DNA of 64,000 nucleotides. Source: Symploca sp. SIO1C2 (GTDB lineage Bacteria; Cyanobacteriota; Cyanobacteriia; Cyanobacteriales; Coleofasciculaceae). A model generated the notes under the pieces. It made no database searches. It was given only the letters and a program-made list of their open reading frames with translations, and was not told the origin of the DNA. Position 1 is the stretch's first letter; each line of letters starts with the position of its first letter. Of this stretch, positions 52,591 through 62,100 are shown one piece after another. Position numbers and translations under genes: made by a program. The stretch lies in contig JAAHFP010000006.1 of assembly GCA_010672925.1 (NCBI GenBank), positions 239,503 to 303,502 on the forward strand, written 5' to 3'.

Positions 52591-55437
52591 CTATTGAAAC
52601 TCCGGATACTCAAAACTAGGACCAGCTGTTTCTGTAGTTCCTGGAATGGGAGTTTCCATCAACTTCTGAGCCTTCACTTCCAGAGAGAACATCTTACCAA
52701 TAGCAGACTTCAACAACTGATCTGGAGTTTGAGTAGATCCTGATGGTCGATTGAAAACCTGATGCAAGTCACTGAGCATACTAAAGTAAGCCAGATTGAA
52801 TTCTTTTGTAAAGTTATAGGCTTTGGAACCAGCAGGAAAGCTATCTAGGCTCGGATTATCCCTCATGGGGAATACCCCCTCAGGAGCGAAGGGAATCTCC
52901 GCACCGGTAAAGCTATAGGTGGAACCTTTAATGGTAAGCGGGCCATGGAAGAGATGGAGCAAGGTCTTTTTCAGTGACTCTTGAGGTTGAAGAACTAGCC
53001 TGCGACCGTTGACTATCTCTTCAAATTTGTAGAAATGGGCTAACTCTCGATATTTACCTGTTGGGTCATCTCCGCTGACTATTTGTTCTGGATCGTCAGT
53101 GGGATTCATTCCTGATGCTCCTTCCCCTTGTTTGACAATGGTTGTAATTGCCTTAATCGCTGATGTAAGGTCTTTGACCACTACCATTTCACCCCGATTA
53201 ATGGTGTGGGCATCGTACCATTTAGTTAACTGATCTTCTGTGTGGCCAAAACTAATTTCGCCCTTGTCGGAAAGTGTGGTAATCGCTTCTTGAATCTGTG
53301 CATATAAATAGCCAATGGTTAACCCATGCTGGTGGGGTGTGGGATCCATGGTTAATTCTGGTTCCTCAATTTGGAGAAAGACATCCCGGATATGCTCGAT
53401 GGAACATTTTTTGAGTGAAACTATTAACCCAGAACGAAGATCATACGGCAAAGGTCCAGGATATTGGGGCACAAACTGGGGGGTATTGATTTGTGGCTTA
53501 CCTCCTATGGACACTAGAAGATTGCAAGCTAGAGCCATATGTAGCATTTCTTCAATCACTACACTGCGGATAATGGCGGCTACTTCCTGGTTATAACCGG
53601 GTTTGATGGAATACAGAGCACATAAGTAGGTGGGAATTGTCGCGTGTTCGAGTTCAATGGCTTTTTGCAGAGCCTCTTTTAATTTATCCTTAGTATCAAT
53701 CGGACTCATGTAGAGAGGAGACTTATCCGTATTCTGACCTACTCCCAACCAGGTTTGGAGCATCTGGCGCTTGGCAGGGGATAAGTCACGGGTAACTGGC
53801 ATGTAGTTAACATTGTCCGGTTTGAGGCTAAATACCAGCTTGAGCATGTCGAGGCGATTGTTGACACTAACGTAATCACCCAAATCCACAAAATTCTTCA
53901 TGACTGGGTAGAGATTAGCATACTGCTGGAAAATAGGCTGGACGTCATCAATCCAGGTAGGGGATTCTGGAATATCGTACTTAGTCCAAACTAATACATT
54001 GAGGATGTCGCTGGCATTTTCAAGGGAAGTTGTGTAAGAAACGCCATAAACTTGCCCGTCAATATACTTACGAGGACTACTTTGCAAATTCCCTTTGAGA
54101 TAAATGATTGCTTGACCATTTTGGTCAGTAGTTACGGAAACTGGCTGACCTAACTCTTGAAACGAATGTTTATCTTTTCCTACCATCAGACCAGAATTAG
54201 GGGTAGCAGGTTTTGGTCCAGAAATAGGGCCTTGTTTCTGTTGTGAATTTACTAAATATGGGTCAGGCTGCAAGTGGAATTCTTTATTAGATACAGGTTC
54301 TCCAAATTTGTAGGCGTACAAAGTGGTCTGGTCGATATTCTCATCGTCATCATTACTACTCAAGCGGAAAACAAATTGCTCAGCACGGGCAAATAATCCA
54401 GTTTCATCTTCAAGGAGATAAACAGAATCTGGCTCTACGTGAACTGTTTGACCTGGTTCCTCTTCTGATTTGATCACTGCCAGTGGAATATCGTATACAC
54501 CAGTAGGCAGGGAAAACTCTTGAATCCCTGCCTCATTTTCGTACCAATTGGTGGCAAGATACTCGATTGGACCAATTATTTCATACTGATTCTTTTTTCT
54601 CTTCATTGCCACTTGTAGCTTTCCTATATCTTTGAAAATTCCACCAGGTTTTTCAGTCTGTAAACTATTGGCTAGATCCACCAGCAGCTTCTTGCTATGC
54701 TTGTAAATGATACAGGGAGCGTAGTTAAGAGGCGAATTCTGAGTGGGCAGCAGCCGACGACCAGGAACAAAATTATAAGGCTCTGCTTCCTCGTAAGGAC
54801 CGATTACACCAACAACTCGACCCCAGGTAAAGTCAGGAGAATGAATGTCGCCATCAAATCCATCTACCGTAAATTTAATAGACAGTTGTTTGGGATTATC
54901 TAGCTCCTGGATGAATTTAGAGTTACTTAATCCATCAAAGTTAGTAATTTTAATAACAGATTGGTAGAAAGCACCAGCTCCACTCAGACCCCCACCATTA
55001 ACAACACGATTAAAAAGGTCAGCAAGAGCGACAACCTGGAAATCCCCTTGAAAAACATATGTTTTGTCATGACCTAGATAAATCTGAAAGCCCCAGATTT
55101 GAGAAACATTTTGATTTTCTGGGTCGAGATCAACAAGTTTACCCTTGACTCCGCTTTGAGGAGGGTTTATTTCCATACCAATCACTGGGTCTTGGTTAGG
55201 ATCGTCACAAGAAGTACCATCCTGGTAATAAACTTTATTAACTTGACAATCAGCAAAACGCCAATCACCGGAACCCATCGGATTCCACCAACCATTCGTT
55301 CCGGGCTTAGTTTCAAGCTGTTGGTAATTGGATTTAAATTTTGTGTCATCGAAGTGTTCTGGATCATTATTGACTGTTGAAGGGTCAGCTTGAAAGCGAC
55401 CGGAGAAATGCAGTCGGGGAAAACCGAGATAAGTCAT
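52591..55437 (-). CDS. Full-length VioB/RebD-like protein (N-terminal domain plus ferritin-like domain)
   Basis: 948 aa, close to the ~1000 aa of VioB, RebD and StaD and with the same order of domains. Residues 1-30 read MTYLGFPRLHFSGRFQADPS, the VioB opening. GVIGPYEEAEPYNFVPGRRL (about 210-230) and YMPVTRDLSPAKRQMLQTWL (about 545) match VioB blocks. The ferritin-like domain (about 580-900) has AIELEHATIPTYLCALYSIK, VIEEMLHMALACNLLVSIGG (about 628), KQGEGAS (about 769) and ELAHFYKF (about 798). VioB couples two indole-pyruvate imines; RebD and StaD make chromopyrrolic acid. Whether this protein uses an indole substrate is unknown. AGGAA precedes the ATG. eboE lies 246 bp downstream on the same strand. 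Confidence 0.85.
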   Translation of the reverse strand: MTYLGFPRLHFSGRFQADPSTVNNDPEHFDDTKFKSNYQQLETKPGTNGWWNPMGSGDWRFADCQVNKVYYQDGTSCDDPNQDPVIGMEINPPQSGVKGKLVDLDPENQNVSQIWGFQIYLGHDKTYVFQGDFQVVALADLFNRVVNGGGLSGAGAFYQSVIKITNFDGLSNSKFIQELDNPKQLSIKFTVDGFDGDIHSPDFTWGRVVGVIGPYEEAEPYNFVPGRRLLPTQNSPLNYAPCIIYKHSKKLLVDLANSLQTEKPGGIFKDIGKLQVAMKRKKNQYEIIGPIEYLATNWYENEAGIQEFSLPTGVYDIPLAVIKSEEEPGQTVHVEPDSVYLLEDETGLFARAEQFVFRLSSNDDDENIDQTTLYAYKFGEPVSNKEFHLQPDPYLVNSQQKQGPISGPKPATPNSGLMVGKDKHSFQELGQPVSVTTDQNGQAIIYLKGNLQSSPRKYIDGQVYGVSYTTSLENASDILNVLVWTKYDIPESPTWIDDVQPIFQQYANLYPVMKNFVDLGDYVSVNNRLDMLKLVFSLKPDNVNYMPVTRDLSPAKRQMLQTWLGVGQNTDKSPLYMSPIDTKDKLKEALQKAIELEHATIPTYLCALYSIKPGYNQEVAAIIRSVVIEEMLHMALACNLLVSIGGKPQINTPQFVPQYPGPLPYDLRSGLIVSLKKCSIEHIRDVFLQIEEPELTMDPTPHQHGLTIGYLYAQIQEAITTLSDKGEISFGHTEDQLTKWYDAHTINRGEMVVVKDLTSAIKAITTIVKQGEGASGMNPTDDPEQIVSGDDPTGKYRELAHFYKFEEIVNGRRLVLQPQESLKKTLLHLFHGPLTIKGSTYSFTGAEIPFAPEGVFPMRDNPSLDSFPAGSKAYNFTKEFNLAYFSMLSDLHQVFNRPSGSTQTPDQLLKSAIGKMFSLEVKAQKLMETPIPGTTETAGPSFEYPEFQ

Positions 55438-55461
55438 GGTGATTCCTGATTGATTGTCTAG

Positions 55462-55594
55462 ATAAGTAGGTAGGTGAAAAAAAGATCATGGGATTTGTAG
55501 GGGCAGGTTTAGCTAAGATACTTGCTACGTTGGCTTTGTCTCTCCGGCAAAACCCGCCCTACCCATGTGCGTTTATTTATGTCCACCTACTTAT
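55462..55594. mobile_element. MITE-like element with nested inverted repeats
   Basis: Outer arms ATAAGTAGGT (55462-55471) and ACCTACTTAT (55585-55594); inner arms GTAGGGGCAGGTTTAGC (from 55498) and CAAAACCCGCCCTAC (to 55563). No coding capacity. The gap 55438-55757 holds nothing else. Confidence 0.6.
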
Positions 55595-55757
55595 AAGACG
55601 TGTTCAACAGGCAATTCCTGAATTTTTCGAGTTAGAGATTTTGCGCAACAACAAGCAGCTGAAATGACCTTCCTGCTTAAGCTTGAGCGAAATTAAAACC
55701 ACCGAATCGATTGCCAAAATCTTGATATTTCTTTACAAATACCACCAGTATTCCATA

Positions 55758-56744
55758 TTAGTTAGGAGTAAACGGCATACTCAAACTACCCCGCATATAG
55801 CCAACTAACAGGTCTCCATCCCAGCCACCGAACCAGAGTTGTACTGGCCAAAGTTGGTTAGTATCAATCTTTCCGCCCAAAACCGAGCAGGATGATGATA
55901 GACATTTCTTACCGTTGATTTCAAAGTTCCAGCTCGTTTTAAAACCCAGTTTGTTGATGACGCGATCGCCCCAAAATTCTAACTGATAGAGACGGGACTT
56001 ATATTGCTCAATTTCGATTTTGTTTTCTTCTGATATCGATTCCAGCTTTTCTAACTCCTGGATCTTGCTCTTTAAGAAACGTCGGCGATCGTAGAAGTAG
56101 CCGTAATAATCAAAGACATTAATTGCCCTTGCCACTTCCTGTGAATTCTGCTCCAAAGAAGTTGTCAAGCGACGACCATAAATTTCAGGCTCTAGGATTT
56201 GCCAAATTTTTTGATCAGGCTCGGCTGGATTCAAGTCATCTTTAGCCGTAATGATAATATCTTCTTCCTCTTTCTTAAGATACAAATGGAATGGATCAAT
56301 AACAAAAGCCATTGTGTCGTCTGAGCCAGTGATGTTATTGCGGCTCTCGAAGGTAGGTAATTCTGATTCGTTGTATAGGGTATCATCTGGGAAAGGACCC
56401 AGAGAGACTTTCGCATCCATCAAAGGATGTTTTTGTCCATGATTTTCCTCAATGGACTCCCAAGGCTTGCCATCGAAGGTGACACTGTACACCTGAACCC
56501 CATCTTCTAAATTTTCCCTTAAACCCATCTCCTCAGCAGGTTCTCGCAGATTTTTGTTGAGGAATTCCTCGGTAAATTGCAGACGGATTTTCTGGTCAAA
56601 ATCATCCTCATTAACCAATGCCATTGTATAGCCACTTAAGCCCCGTTTCTCGTTAGTTGGATCTGGATCAGTGGCCATTCGGAACATAAAGTAACCTTGA
56701 AAATGGGCTGTTAGGTATTTGGCTGGACCATTGTTGTTTGTCAT
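55758..56744 (-). CDS. MATDPDPT-domain protein, partner of ferritin-like protein
   Basis: 328 aa. Near the N-terminus AHFQGYFMFRMATDPDPTNE and GLSGYTMALVNEDDFDQKIR form a signature that recurs inside the 1234-aa protein (FSGYGLVQMATDPDPTADEV). A helical coiled-coil hairpin (RRRFLKSKIQELEKLE..., about residues 220-255) and a C-terminal beta region QLWFGGWDGDLLVGYMRGSL follow. No catalytic motif is known to me. Its ATG overlaps the stop of the 521-aa ferritin-like gene (ATGA), so the two are translationally coupled and probably form a complex. In the 1234-aa protein the two parts are fused. Confidence 0.75.
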   Translation of the reverse strand: MTNNNGPAKYLTAHFQGYFMFRMATDPDPTNEKRGLSGYTMALVNEDDFDQKIRLQFTEEFLNKNLREPAEEMGLRENLEDGVQVYSVTFDGKPWESIEENHGQKHPLMDAKVSLGPFPDDTLYNESELPTFESRNNITGSDDTMAFVIDPFHLYLKKEEEDIIITAKDDLNPAEPDQKIWQILEPEIYGRRLTTSLEQNSQEVARAINVFDYYGYFYDRRRFLKSKIQELEKLESISEENKIEIEQYKSRLYQLEFWGDRVINKLGFKTSWNFEINGKKCLSSSCSVLGGKIDTNQLWPVQLWFGGWDGDLLVGYMRGSLSMPFTPN

Positions 56745-58306
56745 GAGAAGCTTCTAAAGTTGCTATAAACACCAGTTTGGTAAACTTTACGTAGGTTACC
56801 AGTGAGTCGATAAATATTCTCGTGGATGTATTTGAGCTGTTCTTTGACTAATGATTCCTGATCTTTAAGATTTTTAAGATCTTCCTCAATCTTCTCGAAG
56901 CGCTTCAGATAGAACCCAATGTCGGTGTAACAGCTATACTTTTCTTCTGATTGCCAATCATTCTGATAACAGATTTGAAGTTTCTCATCGTCATCGGAGG
57001 GGATGTGAAAGTTAGGAGCAGCAACTTTGCTGGCATCTTTATCTAACGGAAGCTGAACAAGTACCTCACCGAGGGTGCGGACAAGCATAGTCATTGTCGG
57101 TGCAAAAGCAATATTCCTTAACGCCGCACTGAGGTGGGGATAGTTTGTTTCCTTCGATGCAGGTGTATACCATCCGTACAACCCTGTTAATACGTAGAGT
57201 AAGGTTACATAGCTGTAATTGAAGAGATCAAAGATTTTTTTCGTAAACTCATTCTGAATATTTTCCTGCTTGGGGTTGCTTGGTACTGGAAGAATGGCAA
57301 ATTTATTGTTATTATCTCCACCCGTCAACCCCTCATATTCCTTAGCAATGTCGTAAAAGTTCTGGAAATGGCTGTTGAAGTCAGGTGGTGCATTAACAAG
57401 CCCTTCACCCTGCTTGATAATCAAGTCAATAGCATTTAAAGCAGAAGTGAGGTCAGTTACAGGGAAGATATAAACGTTGTACTGACTCAGAACCTCGACT
57501 TGGTGTTGGTTTGCCGAGCTAACAAACAGTGATTTATCGTTATCGGCAACTTCTTCAAAACCTTCCCTAAGATCTTTATATAGTTTCTCAATAGTACCTG
57601 CCCCTGCTTCTTCTTGAAACGTCTCTTTATCAAGTCCCTGTGGCCATGAATAGTCATCGCATTTATTAAAGCACCATTTCTTTACATCATTCTGTAGTTC
57701 TTTGGGCAAGTTTAACAAGTGGCAAAGTTTTGGACTTTCCATACAGGCATAGCGTCTGGCACTTTTTAAATCAAACGGCTCGAAGATAAACGGAAATTCA
57801 CAGGGTGTTTCTGTGGCAGATTCGTAACGTGTGGTTGGTGTTTCTGATTTCTCCGAGTACTCGACAATGTTACGATTAGCTAATACCTGAGGTGAGGCTG
57901 AAGCAACTGCTTTTGGTATTGGTGGTATTTCAGTTTCAGTATCTAATTTCTGAGAAATCTTTGGAATATTTTCACGAGAGAAATAGGGAGGTGCGCCGAT
58001 CGCAGCCAGCATACTATTGACTAGGGACAGATGTTCCATCTCCTGGCGAGCCATCATATAAATTTTCGAGGTCCAACGCCGCACCGCTTCAAATTTTGCT
58101 TTGTCGCAGAATTCATCTGGCCCTTTCTTCAGTGATAAGGCGGCATAGAGGTACATGCACATAAACTGGTGTTCCAGTTCTGCTATCTTATTCAATGCCT
58201 CTATAAGTCCCTCTCGATCAGTAATTTCATTTGTGGGTGGTGATACTTGTGTCATAACTAATAGAACCAATAGTGGGGGATTACAACTAACTACCGAATT
58301 CATCAA
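56741..58306 (-). CDS. Ferritin-like domain protein (VioB-type), split form B
   Basis: 521 aa; an internal ATG (58255) would remove 17 hydrophobic residues and may be the true start. Ferritin-like blocks: AELEHQFMCMYLYAALSLKK (43-62), MARQEMEHLSLVNSMLAAIG (85-104), IIKQGEGLVNAP (about 297) and HFQNFYDI. The C-terminal third has no clear family. The 20 residues after the second iron-binding helix (IGAPPYFSRENIPK) match LGEPPCF of the 1234-aa protein, its closest relative here. Coupled by ATGA overlap to the 328-aa gene. A likely iron or heme oxidase/coupling enzyme; substrate unknown. Confidence 0.82.
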   Translation of the reverse strand: MMNSVVSCNPPLLVLLVMTQVSPPTNEITDREGLIEALNKIAELEHQFMCMYLYAALSLKKGPDEFCDKAKFEAVRRWTSKIYMMARQEMEHLSLVNSMLAAIGAPPYFSRENIPKISQKLDTETEIPPIPKAVASASPQVLANRNIVEYSEKSETPTTRYESATETPCEFPFIFEPFDLKSARRYACMESPKLCHLLNLPKELQNDVKKWCFNKCDDYSWPQGLDKETFQEEAGAGTIEKLYKDLREGFEEVADNDKSLFVSSANQHQVEVLSQYNVYIFPVTDLTSALNAIDLIIKQGEGLVNAPPDFNSHFQNFYDIAKEYEGLTGGDNNNKFAILPVPSNPKQENIQNEFTKKIFDLFNYSYVTLLYVLTGLYGWYTPASKETNYPHLSAALRNIAFAPTMTMLVRTLGEVLVQLPLDKDASKVAAPNFHIPSDDDEKLQICYQNDWQSEEKYSCYTDIGFYLKRFEKIEEDLKNLKDQESLVKEQLKYIHENIYRLTGNLRKVYQTGVYSNFRSFS

Positions 58307-58479
58307 ACTAGACAGCTAGGGATGAAGTCGGGAAGATTAGTTTGCAGTTGTTGGTGGCATTTGAGTCCTTCCAGAAGCCACCATATTAAATAATTAAGTT
58401 GTAGAGTTTCTTGTCCGATTACATAGTTGAGCACTAGACAGCGATACCCAATTTAGTATAACTGCACTGTCTTTTGTGA

Positions 58480-58610
58480 TTGTGCCAACAAGTTGATGTT
58501 TTTTTGTGTTCTTTTTACAAAAAGTAACTTTTTTAGCAAATTCTCATAGATGTCCTAAGTTTATGGTGGAAATTTTTTTTATTGTTACAAAATAAATATA
58601 GCGTTGCCAA
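58480..58610 (-). promoter_or_regulatory. Shared upstream region, copy 2 (before the 521-aa gene)
   Basis: TGCCAACAAGTTGATGTTTT, CTTTTTACAAAAAGT and TTTATGGTGGAAATTTTTTT follow the same order as copies 1 and 3. AGCACTAGACAGCGATACCC just left of it also matches the sequence left of copy 3. Confidence 0.55.
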
Positions 58611-58623
58611 ATCAGTCATAAAC

Positions 58624-58740
58624 CTAGAGCGTCGGTCCACTACCACGAATTTTGTACATTCCAGCCAATGGAAAGAGAGAAAAAGAGCTCTGAAACGGCG
58701 ATTTCTCGTTGAGAATCATTCTACTGGACCGACGCTCTAG
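58624..58740. mobile_element. MITE-like element, 117 bp
   Basis: Terminal inverted repeats of 19 bp with one mismatch: CTAGAGCGTCGGTCCACTA at the left and the complement of CTAGAGCGTCGGTCCAGTA at the right. No coding capacity. Confidence 0.75.
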
Positions 58741-58845
58741 ATAGTCATTTTTTTCTGAAAAAAACTTCTGTATTCTTCCCTCCTGGCTTCTGACTCCTTT
58801 TTTACATCATTCAACATTCACATCCCATTCAGAAACGCTATATTC

Positions 58846-58980
58846 TTTCTTACTATTCAGAAAATAAAAATGACAACGGGATATCTGAATCCCTTGATAT
58901 GACAAGTTTGCTGACTTCTTTTTCGGCGATTCATCAGTTTTGAATTTTGAATTCGCCGTTAGGCGCTTGTTACTCTTTAC
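58846..58980 (+). repeat. Dispersed repeat (CCTTGATATGAC ... GCCGTTAGGCGC), copy 3
   Basis: GAATCCCTTGATATGACAAG, TTCGGCGATTCATCAGTTTT and TTCGCCGTTAGGCGCTTG, close to copy 1 near rpsD. The remainder of 58307-59110 shows no gene. Confidence 0.8.
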
Positions 58981-59110
58981 TTACAAAAATCCTCCCATTT
59001 GACTTATTCTCCCAAACCCTATTTAGGGTTGAGGGATAGGGAGCGATCGCACCATCGCTCCCTACCCCTTCAGAGGACAAATTGGCTGAATGTAAATTTC
59101 GCTCCCGTGC

Positions 59111-62100
59111 TTACGAGTTTACATTATTAGGACCAAAATGATTCTTCAGCTCAGTAGTCATGTCCTGTGCATCTTTAGCAAAGAAATTGGCTGCTAGTAC
59201 TATGGCATGGGACTTGGCATCCTCATTATCACCCGTTACTGTAAATGTAGCTGTCCATGTCAGCTTTACTGGATCTTCGCCTTCAGTACACCCAAAATTT
59301 CCTGAGATCGTCACAGAAGCACCATCTACATTTATAGCATCGGAAGAATATTCATATGAATCAGGCTGCTCCGGCGAACCAGATAATGTCTCGGTAAATT
59401 CTTTACCAAAAACAGAATCGGATTCCTTGCGCTTTCTACTAGTCCCATATATAGCTTCATAAGAAGACTCTAAAATCGGCGATTCAAAGCTACACCCGTA
59501 CTTCTTGACAGCCTCTTGGATATCTGCTGTAAATGTCCATTCTTTGGTAAAGGTAAAGCTTCCATCAATGTTAGGTTTCACAGGTATGTAGAGTTCAAAA
59601 TACACAAAATCCAGCAAAGAATCCGTATCCATCACTCCCTTGGTGTACTTTGCGAGCCACCGAGTATTGCGTTGATTTCGATCTTCGATGCTATTATCCT
59701 GGTTCAATTCCAAGTTAGTATTTGCTTTAAATTGAGCAAAAATGGAATTTGCTTCATCAGAAACTACATCGGATCCTAATTTACCACTCACTGTGTGGCC
59801 GTAATGGAGTAAAGCTGTAAGCCAGCCGATTGTGGTGCCTCGTAGAATACTCGCAATTGATACCAGACGTATACGTTCTGCTAGAGAGATAATTTTATCA
59901 ATATCCTCTTGGGTTGATGAATTAGGTAATTGTGCTTCTAATTGAGTTTTCAAGTATAAAGCACGATTCTCGAGAAAACTTATAGGATATGTTGGTTTGC
60001 TTATCTCCTCTTTCATCTCATCAGAAAAATTTACCCAAGCCCAATCCGGAATGTTTATGTAATCATCAAAGCCAGATGGACCTCGGGAAGAGACTGCTCG
60101 TTGCAAGGGAGACATATCTAACAGTGTTTTTTCCTGATCGTCCTCTGGAGACTGGTTAAATATCTCGCGCTGGAAAAGTTCGACATTATCACCATCCTTC
60201 GCTTGGTAAACAGCAAGGATGAAAGGATCGATCGGCTCACCATCTTGCCAAACAATATGGTTTAAGCCATTGAGAAAAGGTGCAGTCTCGCCTTTTTTCC
60301 GAAGATTGAGGCAGATGTCACCCCCCGTAAAGCTGTCTTGATTCAGAGTTAAAAGTTCTAGAAACCCCTTTACATTCAGGTCTTGTTGAAAACCAGTTGT
60401 CTGCACTGCTCCTAGGGAATTCATTTCACGCAAAGGTACAAAGCCAGCCTGTGCTATGCCATCGGTCACTACGAGAGAAACCTCTGTCAAGTTGATTCCT
60501 AGCTTGGGTCCACTGTTTCCTGTTTCGCGACAGATAATGTTCTCGATCGGGTTTTTGTCATCGTTATCTTGCCAGATCAGGGCATGATCGAAGTATTGAT
60601 ATGTCTTCTCTTGCCCGTTTTGACTGTAATCGTCTGCGTGCAGCATATGTGTCCCTGTACAACCTACCTCATCGGCAGTTGGATCGGGATCGGTTGCCAT
60701 TTGAACCAGCCCATAACCAGAGAAGCGCAGGCGCAAAGCTAAGGTATTTTGGTACAATCCTTCTTCTCTTTCGTCTGAATTGACCTCTATATATCCTGGT
60801 TGTTCCTCATATTTATTTTTGCCCGGGTGAAGATCCTCGTAAGTGAGATCTGGAAGTCGATCAGAATAGCCGCCCTGAACTCGGAACATGAATTGCTTTT
60901 GAAACTCGCCCAAGTATGATAGTTCTTGGAGTCGAGCTAAGATCATTTTTTGGTAGTTTAGGACTACGTCTTCAGCTGCTGTGTTAAACACATCTATCAT
61001 CTCACTCGCCCACTCTGCCGCATCAGAGAGAACACGCACAGCGAGGTAGTCCATATATAGGTTCAGCTGGTCTAGATCAGGAAGTTCCTCAAGGGCAGGA
61101 TTACCTAGACCTCTTACGACTTCTTTTGCCGCTTGCAAACAGTTAGTCTTTTGACTCTCTTGATTCTCTTTCTTTGTATACAACTGGTAAACTATGTACA
61201 GTTGTTTTGCGTTCAGAGGAAGGTAAGGCAGGTAATCCGGTTCTAGGCGATAGAGTTTATTGAGATCGACTGGGAAAAAAGAAGCCAGTTCCAGGAAAGG
61301 ACGGATCGCCATCGACATTAGAGGCCATGAAGCTAGCATCTGGATAGCTTGACGACGTGGTTTATCAGCTTGCCAGTCACGGATCTCGTACATACGAGAG
61401 AGCCAGGCTAGTAAAACCAAGTAGCAAGCATTAAACTGGGCAGGCAGCTCCTCGGTAAGTTTCTTCAAACCCAGGTTGGGATCAACATCCTCTTGAGAAA
61501 TCGGTTCCCGCGCTGGCTTAAAATCACACCCCGAAGTCACCTGTAGTTGGCGAGCATTCCATTTCTGCCAAAAACGCCTTTTTTGACGCTTTGCAACCCC
61601 AGCATTTGCGCTAGTTTCTCCAGAAAGGGAGCCTCCCCGTTGTTCTTGCTCCAACTCCTCCCAAATGATGATGAAACGATACAGATGGGACAGACGCAGG
61701 CGTTGTCCATCAGTAAGCCAGTCAGGGGTTGGTGTGGGGGTATTTTTGTCCTCTATGAGAGCATCTAGGTATTCCCTTTCTCCTTCTCCTCCAAGTGTTG
61801 TATCTTGTCCTAATTCTTCAACTTTAGCTAACAAAGCCTCAGCACGAGAGCGAAAGTTGGCAAAACCTTCTCCTTCTATAACAATCTCCTGCACCACATC
61901 TTTTACATTCTTGTAGTGACGCAATGGCTGTTTTAGGTTCTCCTGAGCGCTCTTTTCAAAATTTTTATCACGATAAACAGGACCAACGGGAAGGAATCCC
62001 TCCCTAGCATAGTTCTCATCGAGCAATTCATTGTTGAGGTTGAGGTTAGAGTATTTGACCCATCCCAACTTGAATGCCTGTTCGTAGAGAGGTAAAATCC

